From contig NZ_VANS01000003.1 in the NCBI RefSeq assembly GCF_005887615.1, positions 1-64,000 on the forward strand: DNA of 64,000 bases, written 5' to 3'. The translations under genes were made by a program, and so were the position numbers. Positions 34,453 to 43,235 of the stretch are shown here, piece by piece (the first letter of the stretch is position 1; each line of letters starts with the position of its first letter). The notes under the pieces were generated by a model. It made no database searches and was not told the origin of the DNA. It saw nothing but the letters and a program-made list of their open reading frames with translations. This stretch comes from Sulfitobacter sabulilitoris. GTDB lineage: Bacteria; Pseudomonadota; Alphaproteobacteria; Rhodobacterales; Rhodobacteraceae.

Positions 34453-36090
34453 ATGGCCAAGCCAAAGAAGACCCCGCGCCCCAAGGCGGATACGCCCAAG
34501 GGGTTCCGCGATTATTTCGGCGCGGAAGTGACCCAGCGCGCCGAAATGCTGCGCAAGATCGCGGCGGTCTATCATCGCTATGGCTTTGACGCGCTGGAAA
34601 GTGCGGCAGTCGAGACGGTCGAGGCGCTGGGCAAGTTCCTGCCCGACGTGGACCGCCCCAACGCCGGCGTGTTTGCCTGGCAGGAGGATGCCGAGGGCGA
34701 CAAGCCGGGCGACTGGCTGGCGCTGCGTTATGACCTGACCGCCCCGCTGGCGCGGGTCTATGCCCAGCACCGCAACGATCTGCCCACGCCCTATCGCCGC
34801 TATGCGATGGGCCCCGTCTGGCGCAACGAAAAGCCGGGTCCGGGGCGGTTTCGGCAGTTCTATCAATGCGATGCCGATACCGTGGGCGCGCCCAGCGTGG
34901 CCGCCGATGCCGAGATTTGCGCGATGCTCTGCGACTGTCTCGAAGAGGTGGGAATTCCGCGTGGGGATTACGTGGTGCGGGTGAACAACCGCAAGGTGCT
35001 GGACGGGGTGATGGAGGTGGCGGGCCTGTCCGGGGAGGACAAGGCGGCCAAGCGAGGGATCGTGTTGCGTGCGGTCGACAAGCTGGACCGGTTGGGGGTC
35101 GAAGGCGTACGCGCGCTATTAGGCGAAGGACGCAAGGATGAGAGTGGGGATTTTGCGGCAGGGGCTGGGTTGAGTGCAGAACAGGCTGATGTGGTGATGG
35201 GTTTTCTTACTTCCAAAGAACGAGCAAGGGCAAAAACCCTTGATGACTTAAGGAACGCTGCGAAACGGGAAGATGGATTGCTAGCTAGTTGGATCGCGAC
35301 GGAACTCGACTACCACGAAGAACCTTGGAAGCTTATTGAGGAACGGTTCAACGCGGGGCGCTACGCGGGCCTGTTAGTATTGGAAGAACTCAGCAAGCTC
35401 GTTGGCGACTCTCTAGTTGGCAACCAAGGAATTGATGAGCTTGAAATGATCACAGCACTCCTCGATGCCCAAGGCTACGGCCCTGACCGCATCGTCATCG
35501 ACCCTTCCGTCGTGCGCGGCCTGGGCTATTACACCGGCCCGGTGTTCGAGGCCGAGCTGACCTTCGAGATCACCGACGAAAAAGGCCGTCCGCGCAACTT
35601 CGGCTCGGTTGCCGGCGGTGGGCGCTATGACGATCTGGTCAAGCGTTTTACCGGGCAGGAAGTGCCCGCCACAGGCATCTCCATCGGGGTGGACCGGCTG
35701 CTGGCCGCGCTGCACGCCAAGGGCCGGATGCAACAGACCGAAGCAGGCCCCGTCGTGGTGACGGTGATGGATAAGGCGCGTATGGCCGACTATCAGGCCA
35801 TGGTGGCCGAGTTGCGCCAGGCGGGCATCCGCGCCGAGGTCTACCTGGGCAATCCCAAGAACTTCGGCAACCAGCTCAAGTACGCCGACAAGCGCGGCAG
35901 CCCGGTCGCGGTGATCGCGGGGGGCGACGAGTTCGACAAGGGCGTGGTGCAGATCAAGGACCTGATCCTCGGAGCGAAGATCGCCGAGAGCGCGACGCTC
36001 GAGGAATGGAAAGACCGCCCCAGCCAATACGAGGTGCCGCGCGACCAGATGGTGGCCAAGGTCCGCGAAATCCTGGACGCGCACCGCTGA
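34453..36090 (+). CDS. hisS: Histidyl-tRNA synthetase with an unusual insertion
   Basis: The 545-residue class II synthetase charges tRNA-His. Motif 2 is [20 protein letters not shown], and the histidine-binding loop is [23 protein letters not shown] precedes the ATG. The protein is longer than the roughly 500 residues I expect for relatives. Residues about 272-318 (starting REDGLLASW, ending SKLVG) appear as an extra in-frame segment between VMGFLTSKE and GIDELEM. The encoding DNA is clearly lower in GC: 60 of 120 bases at 35221-35340 and 28 of 60 at 35401-35460. hisZ overlaps the stop by one base. Confidence 0.95.
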   Translation: MAKPKKTPRPKADTPKGFRDYFGAEVTQRAEMLRKIAAVYHRYGFDALESAAVETVEALGKFLPDVDRPNAGVFAWQEDAEGDKPGDWLALRYDLTAPLARVYAQHRNDLPTPYRRYAMGPVWRNEKPGPGRFRQFYQCDADTVGAPSVAADAEICAMLCDCLEEVGIPRGDYVVRVNNRKVLDGVMEVAGLSGEDKAAKRGIVLRAVDKLDRLGVEGVRALLGEGRKDESGDFAAGAGLSAEQADVVMGFLTSKERARAKTLDDLRNAAKREDGLLASWIATELDYHEEPWKLIEERFNAGRYAGLLVLEELSKLVGDSLVGNQGIDELEMITALLDAQGYGPDRIVIDPSVVRGLGYYTGPVFEAELTFEITDEKGRPRNFGSVAGGGRYDDLVKRFTGQEVPATGISIGVDRLLAALHAKGRMQQTEAGPVVVTVMDKARMADYQAMVAELRQAGIRAEVYLGNPKNFGNQLKYADKRGSPVAVIAGGDEFDKGVVQIKDLILGAKIAESATLEEWKDRPSQYEVPRDQMVAKVREILDAHR

Positions 36091-37172
36091 TGCCCAACCG
36101 GTCCCAGACCCTGGCGCGCGCCGGCGCGCTGCGCGCGATGTTCGAGGCGCAGGGCGCCGTTCCGGTCGAGCCGCCGATCCTGCAACCGGCGGGCGCGCTG
36201 CTGGATCTGTACGGCGAGGACATTCGCGCGCGCGCCTATGTCACCAGCGATGCGTTGCGCGGCGAACAGATGCTGCGCCCGGATTTCACCGTTCCCGTGG
36301 TGCAGATGCACATGAGCCACGGCGCCGAGCCTGCGCGCTATACCTACGCGGGCGAGGTGTTCCGCCGCCAGGAACATGACCCCGACCGGCCCAATGAATA
36401 CGTGCAGGTGGGATACGAGGTGTTCGACCGTGCCGACCCGGCGGGCGCGGATGCGGAGGTGTTCGCGCTGATCGGCGACGCGCTGGCGCATCTCGATCTG
36501 CGCGCGGCCACAGGCGATATCGGCGTGCTGATGGCTGCCGTCGCGGGGCTGCGGACAACCGATGCGCGGCGCGCGGCATTGATGCGCCACATCTGGCGGC
36601 CCCGGCGGTTTCGGGCCCTGCTGGATCGCTACGCGGGCCGGACCCGGATGCCGGGCGCGCGGCGCAACCTGCTGGCCGGTGATCCGCCAAAGTCGCCCGC
36701 CCCGATGATCGGCCTGCGCCGGCAGGACGAGATCGACGCGCGCATCGCCGCCCTGCGCGAGGATGCCAGCGCAGCCCCCCTCGGCGCGCATGAAGTCGAA
36801 CTGATCGAAGCGCTGCTCGCGGTGCGCGAAACCATGCCCTTTGCCCTGCAGCAGTTGCGCGATCTCGCGGTGGACCTGCCCGCGATCGCCGAAGCCGTGG
36901 ACCGTATCGCGCGGCGCGCCGACGCCATGGCCGCGCGCGGCGTCGACGTCGGCGCGCTGCCGTTCGAGACAAGCTATGGCCGCACGTCGATGGAATACTA
37001 CGACGGTTTCGTCTTTGGCTTTCACAGCGTCACGCGCCCCGACCTGCCCGCGATCGCCAGCGGGGGGCGGTATGATGCGCTGACCCGCCGGCTTGGCGAT
37101 GGCGGCGAAATTCCGGCGGTGGGCGGCGTGATGCGCCCCGGTCTGATGCTCGATCTGGAGGGCGTGGCATGA
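36090..37172 (+). CDS. hisZ: ATP phosphoribosyltransferase regulatory subunit HisZ
   Basis: The 360-residue protein is a HisRS paralogue without synthetase activity that forms a complex with short HisG and mediates histidine feedback. It keeps class II core motifs (MLRPDFTVPVVQMHM, RYTYAGEVFRRQ, YYDGFVFGFHS, SGGRYDALTRRLG). Its ATG shares a base with the hisS stop (TGATG) and its stop overlaps the hisG start (ATGA), so all three are translationally coupled. Confidence 0.93.
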   Translation: MPNRSQTLARAGALRAMFEAQGAVPVEPPILQPAGALLDLYGEDIRARAYVTSDALRGEQMLRPDFTVPVVQMHMSHGAEPARYTYAGEVFRRQEHDPDRPNEYVQVGYEVFDRADPAGADAEVFALIGDALAHLDLRAATGDIGVLMAAVAGLRTTDARRAALMRHIWRPRRFRALLDRYAGRTRMPGARRNLLAGDPPKSPAPMIGLRRQDEIDARIAALREDASAAPLGAHEVELIEALLAVRETMPFALQQLRDLAVDLPAIAEAVDRIARRADAMAARGVDVGALPFETSYGRTSMEYYDGFVFGFHSVTRPDLPAIASGGRYDALTRRLGDGGEIPAVGGVMRPGLMLDLEGVA

Positions 37173-37858
37173 CCCTGAAGCTTGGTGTGCCGTCCAAGGG
37201 GCGGCTGATGGAAAAGACGTTCGAGTGGTTCGCGCAGCACGGCATCACCCTGTCGCGCAATGGATCGGAGCGTGAATACGCGGGCTCCGTCGAGGGGATC
37301 GACGGTATGTCGCTGGTGCTTCTGTCGGCGGGGGAAATTCCGCGCGAACTTGCCGCCGGGCGCATTCATCTGGGGGTGACGGGCACCGATCTGGTGCAGG
37401 AAAAGCTGCCGCTTTGGGAGCAGCAGGTCTGCCCCATGGAGGAGCTTGCCTTTGGTCATGCCGATCTGATCCTGGCGGTGCCGAGGGCCTGGGTCGATGT
37501 CGATACGCTCGACGATCTGGACGCGGTCGCGGCGGCCTTTCGGGCGCGCCACGGGTTCCGGCTGCGGATCGCCACGAAATATCACCGCCTGGTGCGCGAA
37601 TACCTGCGTCAGGGCGGCGTGGCGGATTATGCGCTGGTCGACAGTCAGGGCGCGACCGAAGGCACGGTGGCCAACGAGACCGCCGAGGCGATTGCCGATA
37701 TCACCTCGAGCGGCGAGACCCTGCGCGCCAACCATCTGAAAGTGCTGAGCGATGGACCGATCCTGCGCAGTCAGGCGACGCTTTGGCGCAGCCGGGTGGC
37801 CGAGCTGGAGGACGCCGACCGCGCCACGCTGGCCACCTTTACCGCCCGGCTGGGCTAG
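37169..37858 (+). CDS. hisG: ATP phosphoribosyltransferase catalytic subunit (short form)
   Basis: The 229-residue protein catalyses the first step of histidine synthesis, joining ATP and PRPP. LGVPSKGRLMEKT opens the protein, GVTGTDLVQEKL and DSQGATEGTVANETAEAI are HisG signatures; the last covers the PRPP-binding region. It lacks the C-terminal regulatory domain of long HisG, consistent with dependence on HisZ encoded immediately upstream. Confidence 0.95.
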   Translation: MTLKLGVPSKGRLMEKTFEWFAQHGITLSRNGSEREYAGSVEGIDGMSLVLLSAGEIPRELAAGRIHLGVTGTDLVQEKLPLWEQQVCPMEELAFGHADLILAVPRAWVDVDTLDDLDAVAAAFRARHGFRLRIATKYHRLVREYLRQGGVADYALVDSQGATEGTVANETAEAIADITSSGETLRANHLKVLSDGPILRSQATLWRSRVAELEDADRATLATFTARLG

Positions 37859-38153
37859 GCCCCGCTGCTGACGCAGCGTTAGACCTTTTGGTCCAATGAC
37901 GCTACGGCATGCCGGGGATTTCAGTAATGAAATCATCCGGTTGGGCCGTCAGTGCGGCGGGCGTGCGGCGAAAGCGCCGCTGCGCAACAAAAAGAAACAT
38001 TATTCGCCCATTGCGACACATTCCGCCAAATGCAACGGTGCGCGCCAAAGGCGATCCGGCCCGCGCAACCGCTCATCCGCTGCGGTGCGGTCGGACAGGA
38101 AAAGTCGACCGGGCGTGTCACACCGGGCGGACGGTTTGGGAGGACCGCACCAC
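37859..38153. other. Intergenic region upstream of the liv operon
   Basis: These 295 bases between hisG and livG contain short dyads: GACC/GGTC around TTTT near 37880 and GCGGCG/CGCCGC around AAAG at 37965-37980, followed by an A-rich stretch. They may end hisG transcription or form part of the liv leader; no known riboswitch was recognised. The liv promoter should lie here. GGGAGGA precedes the livG GTG. Confidence 0.4.
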
Positions 38154-38915
38154 GTGCTGAAAATCGAAAACCTGCATCTGTCTTTTGGCGGGATCAAGGC
38201 GCTGCAAGGCGTGAATTTCGAGGCCCGCGAAGGCGAGATCACAGGCGTTATCGGCCCCAATGGCGCGGGCAAGACCTCGCTTTTCAACTCGATCTCGGGC
38301 TTCTACACCCCCGACCAGGGCAGCGTCAGTTTCGAGGGCAATGACATCACGGGCCTGAGCCCGGACAAGCGGGCGGAGCTTGGCCTTGCCCGCACGTTCC
38401 AGAACATCGCGTTGTTTCGCGGCATGACCGTTCTCGACAACATCAAGCTGGGCGGCCACACCCGCCTGAAGACCGGCGTCTGGCAGGCGTTGCGCTATTT
38501 CGGCGCGGCCCGGCGCGAAGAACTGGAGCTGCGGCGCGACATCGAGGAACGCGTGATCGATTTCCTCGAGATCGACCACATCCGCAAGTATCCGATCACA
38601 ATGCTGCCCTACGGCCTGCAAAAGCGGGTCGAACTGGGCCGCGCGCTGGCGATGCGGCCCAAGGTGTTGCTGCTGGACGAACCCGTCGCGGGCATGAACC
38701 GCGAGGAAACCGCCGACATGGCGCGTTTCATCCTGGATGTGCAGGACGAATTCGGAACGACCGTTCTGCTGGTGGAACATGACATGCACATGGTCATGGA
38801 CATCTGCAGCCAGATCGTGGTGCTGAACTTTGGCCAGCAGATCGCCAGCGGCACCCCCGCCGAGGTCAGCCGCAACGACGCGGTGATCGAAGCCTACCTG
38901 GGGGCCGCGGCATGA
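38154..38915 (+). CDS. livG: Branched-chain amino acid-type ABC transporter ATPase LivG
   Basis: The 253-residue ATPase has Walker A GPNGAGKT near residue 36, the family's LPYGLQKRVELGRAL in place of the LSGGQ signature, Walker B VLLLDEPVAGMN and switch His in LLVEHDM. It energises import with LivF through LivH/LivM. The start is GTG, nine bases after GGGAGGA; it begins the motif LKIENLHLSFGG, and no ATG fits the family N-terminus. It is the first gene of the transporter operon. Confidence 0.92.
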   Translation: MLKIENLHLSFGGIKALQGVNFEAREGEITGVIGPNGAGKTSLFNSISGFYTPDQGSVSFEGNDITGLSPDKRAELGLARTFQNIALFRGMTVLDNIKLGGHTRLKTGVWQALRYFGAARREELELRRDIEERVIDFLEIDHIRKYPITMLPYGLQKRVELGRALAMRPKVLLLDEPVAGMNREETADMARFILDVQDEFGTTVLLVEHDMHMVMDICSQIVVLNFGQQIASGTPAEVSRNDAVIEAYLGAAA

Positions 38916-38975
38916 CCCACGGGGTGCGGAGAACCCAAGCCCGGTCAGCGCGCCGGTTTTCTCGAAATGACCGGG

Positions 38976-38997
38976 CCGGAGTTTTCGAAAACTTCGG
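38976..38997. repeat. Near-perfect palindrome AGTTTTCGAAAACT
   Basis: A 22-base palindrome with one mismatched pair, centred on TTCGAA, lies in the livG-livH gap. A decayed half-copy (CCGGTTTTCTCGAAATGACCGG) lies just upstream, at about 38953. It could be a protein-binding site or a small RNA hairpin adjusting downstream expression; no factor is known to me. Confidence 0.5.
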
Positions 38998-39042
38998 GTC
39001 GCGGCGGCGATCTTTCGCGCCGGCTTCAACAAGGGGGTGCTG

Positions 39043-40047
39043 ATGGGACAGATCGCACAATATGCCATCAACGGCCTGATGAGCGGCGCGATCTATGCGC
39101 TGATCGCCGTCGGGATCGTGTCGGTCTACAAGGCCACCAAGGTGGTGAATTTCGCGCATGGCTACCTGATCATGTTCGGGGCCTATTTCTACTACACCTT
39201 CGCGGTGATCTTCCCGGGGATGGATTGGGCGCCCGCTTGGCTGGCCAGCTGGCAACCGGGGTGGATGACCGAAATGCGCGAAGGGCTGACGATGTTCTCG
39301 CCCATGGGCGCGGTGCTGGACTGGGCAGCGAACCTGCCGCGGATCGTGTTCGGTCTGGCCGGTGCGCTGGTGTGCAACGCCATTCTGGGCCGCATCATCG
39401 AACGGGTGCTGATGCGCCCGCTGATGGGGCAGTCGGTTTTCGCGATGATCATGGTGACCGTGGGCCTGATCTCGATCCTGTCGGGCGGCGCGCAGCTGAT
39501 CTGGACGGCGGATGCGGATTTCGTGCCGACCATCGCCCCCAACACGCCGCTGCGGTTCGAGATGTTCGGGACGATGATCTTTCTCTTCGGGGCGGATCTG
39601 GTGAACATGGTGATCGCGCTCTTGATGTTCGGCGGTATCGTTCTGTGGGTGCGCTACACCAAGGGCGGCATCGCCATCCGCGCCACCGCAGAGGATCAGT
39701 CGACCGCCTATTCGATGGGAATTTCGGTGCCCAAGGTGTTCAGCCGCGCCTGGGTTCTGGCCTCGACCACCGGGGCCATCGCGGGGGCGATCCTGGCTAC
39801 GCGAAACGGCATCTCGCCCTCGCTTGGCCTGTTCGGGTTTTCGGTGCTGGCGATCGTGCTGATGGGGGGCCTCGACAGCTATGTGGGCGTCTTCATCGCC
39901 GCGATGTCGGTCGGCGTGCTCGAAGCGATGACGCAATGGAAAATGGGCGGCGACTGGGCCGAGATCGTGCCTTACGTCACCGTGCTGGTGGTGCTGATCT
40001 GGCGCCCGCATGGCCTGTTCGGACAAAAAGAGGTTGAACGGATATGA
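39043..40047 (+). CDS. livH: Branched-chain amino acid-type ABC transporter permease LivH
   Basis: The 334-residue polytopic membrane protein contains NGLMSGAIYALIAVGIVSVY and VNFAHGYLIMFGAY, both LivH hallmarks, and the cytoplasmic loop with IRATAEDQSTAYSMGI. Between the first two core helices there is a longer periplasmic segment with several Trp. I chose the ATG with AAGGGGG five to six bases upstream over the GTG two codons earlier. It forms the channel with LivM, whose ATG overlaps its stop. Confidence 0.91.
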   Translation: MGQIAQYAINGLMSGAIYALIAVGIVSVYKATKVVNFAHGYLIMFGAYFYYTFAVIFPGMDWAPAWLASWQPGWMTEMREGLTMFSPMGAVLDWAANLPRIVFGLAGALVCNAILGRIIERVLMRPLMGQSVFAMIMVTVGLISILSGGAQLIWTADADFVPTIAPNTPLRFEMFGTMIFLFGADLVNMVIALLMFGGIVLWVRYTKGGIAIRATAEDQSTAYSMGISVPKVFSRAWVLASTTGAIAGAILATRNGISPSLGLFGFSVLAIVLMGGLDSYVGVFIAAMSVGVLEAMTQWKMGGDWAEIVPYVTVLVVLIWRPHGLFGQKEVERI

Positions 40048-41114
40048 TCAACGCAAACCTCAAGGCCAGCTATGGCGCCGACGAGCGGGTGCTCGACAAT
40101 CGCTACAAGCAAGGGTTCGTCTATGGCATGATCGTGCTTCTGGCGCTGTTCACGATGGGCGCCAACGACTATGCGATCCTGATCGCGTCCAAGATGGGGC
40201 TGCTGCTGATCGCGGTGGTGGGGATCAACGTTCTGACGGGCTATACCGGGCTGGTGTCACTGGGGCATGGGGCCTTTGTCGCGATCGGTGCCTATGCCGT
40301 GACGATCTTCAACAACGTGTTCACCGGCACGCTGCCCGCCGGGATCATGCCGTTTCTGTCGGTGCCCTTTGCCGTGGCGCTGGCTGCGGGCATCGGCATC
40401 GTGGTGGGCCTGCCGTCGCTGCGGGTCAAGGGGCTGTACCTGGCTGTCACCACGCTCAGCGCGAACTTCATCGTCATCTTCCTGATCGAGCAGGAGGTCT
40501 TTGCCCCCTGGACAGGCGGGATGGTGGGCCTGACCACGAATGTGCCGAACATCCTCGGCTGGGAGCTGGATACCAAGCGCGAGATGTTCGGCCTGATCGC
40601 GGTCGTGGGCCTGGCCACGATCCTGATGGCGCAGAACCTGATCCGCACCCGGGTGGGCCGGGCGTTCATCGCGATCCGCGACCGGGATTATTCGGCGGAA
40701 ATCCTCGGTATTTCGCTGTTGCGCTACAAGCTGACCAGCTTTGCCATCTCGGCGGCGTTCTGCGGGTTGTCGGGCGCGCTCTTCGCATTCTTCTATGCCC
40801 GCATCCTGCCAGAGCAGTTCGAGCTGAACCTCAGCCTCGAGCTTGTCGCCGCGCTTATCATCGGGGGCATGGGCCGCACCATGGGGCCGGTGTTCGGCGT
40901 CATCATCATCGTGATGGTGCCCGAGGTGATCAAGATCACCTTTGGCGCGATCACCGGCGACGCGGCCGGCATGGCGCAGTTGCGCGCGCCGCTGCAGGAA
41001 ATCGCCTTTGGCCTGTTGCTCGTGGTGTTCCTGCTGAAGGAACCGCTTGGCATCAATCAGATCACCGACAGACTTCTGCGTGCTGCAAACCGTTGGCCGT
41101 TTGCCCGTGGATAA
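40044..41114 (+). CDS. livM: Branched-chain amino acid-type ABC transporter permease LivM
   Basis: The 356-residue polytopic permease shows LLIAVVGINVLTGYTGLVSLGHGAF, the characteristic LivM sequence (given here as a hallmark region near residues 53-77), and the ATPase-contact loop AIRDRDYSAEILGIS. It starts in an ATGA overlap with livH. Together with LivH it forms the inner-membrane channel. Confidence 0.91.
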   Translation: MINANLKASYGADERVLDNRYKQGFVYGMIVLLALFTMGANDYAILIASKMGLLLIAVVGINVLTGYTGLVSLGHGAFVAIGAYAVTIFNNVFTGTLPAGIMPFLSVPFAVALAAGIGIVVGLPSLRVKGLYLAVTTLSANFIVIFLIEQEVFAPWTGGMVGLTTNVPNILGWELDTKREMFGLIAVVGLATILMAQNLIRTRVGRAFIAIRDRDYSAEILGISLLRYKLTSFAISAAFCGLSGALFAFFYARILPEQFELNLSLELVAALIIGGMGRTMGPVFGVIIIVMVPEVIKITFGAITGDAAGMAQLRAPLQEIAFGLLLVVFLLKEPLGINQITDRLLRAANRWPFARG

Positions 41115-41150
41115 TTCAATCAACAAGGCCACACTCAGGGAGCTTTACAC

Positions 41151-42356
41151 ATGAAACTCAACCGACGTTCTTTCCTAGCCTCCTCTGCGGCGGCGACCGC
41201 CGTGATGGGCACACCGATGATCCTGCGCGCGCAGCCCAGCGAATATGTCGTGGCCTCGTCGCTGCCTCTGACGGGTCCCTTCGCCACCGCGGGCCAGCTG
41301 GTATCGCCCGCGCTCAAGATGTTCGAGGCGCTGGTGAACGAGGATGGCGGCATCGGCGGTGTGCCGATCCGCACCACGATCGAGGACAGCGGCTACGTAC
41401 CCGCCAAGGCGCTTGCAAACTACCAGCGCGCGCTGGCGACAGAGCCGAACATGGTGATGTACTACGGCGACAGCACCGGCTTCATGAAGCTGGTGGCGCC
41501 CGAGCTGAAGGGCGAGAACGCGACGCTCATGGGCTCGACCTCCTTTGCCTCCGACCTCGCCAATCCGGCGGAAAACCCCTACCAGTACCTGCCGGGCCCC
41601 TCCTACGAGGATCAGGTCGACATCCTGCTTCAGAACATCAAGGATGCGGGCGGCACCACGGTGGCGTTCATCTTCTCCAACACCGAATTCGGGCGTGACC
41701 CGATCGAGCATGGCCGCAAGCGCGCAGAGGAACTGGGCATCAAGGTCGTGCTGGAGGAAAGCACCAAACCGCAGGGCGCCGATATTCCCACGCACGTCAC
41801 CAAGCTGGCGCAATCGGGGGCCGAGCACTGCATCCTGCAAGGTTATGTCACCGGCGTCTGGCCGCAACTGATCGGCGGCGCGCGCCAGTTCGGCCTGCCG
41901 ACGCAGTTCCACGGCACGTTCTGGGGTATGGAAAAGCTGATCGCGGACCGCGTGACCGCCGAAGCCGGGCCGTTCCTCAGCGGCTATTCCGGTGTCATGC
42001 CCTACCGCTATTCCTACGACAGCGCGGATGCACCGGCCTACCAGCGCTATGCTGCGTTCCAGAAAAAGGCATTCGCGGGTACGCCGCTGGAAAACTACAT
42101 GCCGACCTGGGGCCTGCAGTCGCTGGCGTCGCTCAACCTCGGGATCGAGGCGCTGCGCCGCGTGGCCAACAAGGGCGAGGAAATCACCGCGGACCGCGCG
42201 GCGGAAGAACTTGCCGGCATCAGCGATTTCGACATGGGCGGCTTTTTCGGCGGCCCGGTCACCATGAAGGACAACAAGATCGGCACGGGCCGCGTCTATA
42301 CCTACGATGCGGAAACGACGCTGTTCACGCCGTCCTCGGACTGGCTGACCGTCTGA
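41151..42356 (+). CDS. livK: Tat-exported LivK-type substrate-binding protein
   Basis: The 401-residue periplasmic binding protein belongs to the leucine-binding (type I periplasmic) family: VVASSLPLTGPFATAG at the start of the mature chain, NEDGGIGGVPIRTTIEDSGY, and MGSTSFASDLANPAENPYQY in the hinge region. Its signal peptide reads NRRSFLASSAAATA, a twin-arginine motif, so it is probably exported folded by Tat. AGGGAG precedes the ATG. With an acyl-CoA ligase in the same operon, the ligand may be a carboxylic acid rather than an amino acid. Confidence 0.88.
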   Translation: MKLNRRSFLASSAAATAVMGTPMILRAQPSEYVVASSLPLTGPFATAGQLVSPALKMFEALVNEDGGIGGVPIRTTIEDSGYVPAKALANYQRALATEPNMVMYYGDSTGFMKLVAPELKGENATLMGSTSFASDLANPAENPYQYLPGPSYEDQVDILLQNIKDAGGTTVAFIFSNTEFGRDPIEHGRKRAEELGIKVVLEESTKPQGADIPTHVTKLAQSGAEHCILQGYVTGVWPQLIGGARQFGLPTQFHGTFWGMEKLIADRVTAEAGPFLSGYSGVMPYRYSYDSADAPAYQRYAAFQKKAFAGTPLENYMPTWGLQSLASLNLGIEALRRVANKGEEITADRAAEELAGISDFDMGGFFGGPVTMKDNKIGTGRVYTYDAETTLFTPSSDWLTV

Positions 42357-42426
42357 TCCCACACGACTGTCACGTCCCGGCCCGATGCGGCCGGGGCGCG
42401 GCCCCCCTGACCGACCGGAGCCCCCA

Positions 42427-43224
42427 ATGCTGACGATTGAAAACATCGAAGTCACCTATCACCACACGGTGCAGGCCCTGCGCGGCCTGTCGCTCGAGGT
42501 TCCGGATGGCAAGATCGTCACGCTGCTGGGCACCAACGGCGCGGGAAAGACCACGACGCTCAAGGCCGCGAGCAACCTTCTGGCGCTGGAGAACGGCGAA
42601 GTGGGCGAGGGGCGGATTTCGTTCAACGGCCAGTCGATCATGTCGATCCAGCCCGACCGACTGGTGCAGCAGGGGTTGTTCCATGTCCGCGAAGGGCGCC
42701 GGGTGTTCACCGAGATGACGGTCGAGGACAACCTGATCGCGGCCTCATACGCGCTCGATCAGCGCAAGGTGAAGCCGGACTACGACAAGGTTTACGACTT
42801 CTTTCCCCGGCTCAAGGAACGCCGCCGCCAGGTCGCGGGCTACCTGTCGGGCGGCGAGCAACAGATGCTGGCCTTTGGCCGGGCCATGATCGCGCGGCCC
42901 GAACTGATCCTGATGGACGAGCCGAGCCTGGGCCTTGCCCCCAAGATCGTCGAGGAGATCTTCGACACCATCAAGCGGCTCAACACCGAGGACGGCACCT
43001 CTATCCTGCTGGTGGAGCAGAACGCGGGCGTGGCGTTCGGGGTCGCGGATTACGGCTATATCATGGAAAGCGGCCAGATCGTCATGGAAGGCGACGTGGC
43101 CAAGCTGCGCAACGACAAGGACATCCAGTCATTCTATCTCGGGATGTCCGACGATGGCAGCGACGCGCGGCAATCGTTCCGCGACGTGAAACACTACAAG
43201 CGCCGCAAGCGCTGGCTGAGCTGA
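42427..43224 (+). CDS. livF: Branched-chain amino acid-type ABC transporter ATPase LivF
   Basis: The 265-residue ATPase has Walker A GTNGAGKTTT, signature LSGGEQQMLAFGRAM, Walker B LILMDEPSLGLAP and LLVEQNAGVAFGVAD. The C-terminus is extended by a basic tail ending HYKRRKRWLS, longer than in E. coli LivF. GGAG lies seven bases before the ATG; an in-frame upstream ATG adds 14 Pro/Arg-rich residues and is less likely. It is followed 11 bases later by the acyl-CoA ligase. Confidence 0.91.
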   Translation: MLTIENIEVTYHHTVQALRGLSLEVPDGKIVTLLGTNGAGKTTTLKAASNLLALENGEVGEGRISFNGQSIMSIQPDRLVQQGLFHVREGRRVFTEMTVEDNLIAASYALDQRKVKPDYDKVYDFFPRLKERRRQVAGYLSGGEQQMLAFGRAMIARPELILMDEPSLGLAPKIVEEIFDTIKRLNTEDGTSILLVEQNAGVAFGVADYGYIMESGQIVMEGDVAKLRNDKDIQSFYLGMSDDGSDARQSFRDVKHYKRRKRWLS

Positions 43225-43235
43225 GGGAGGACGCC

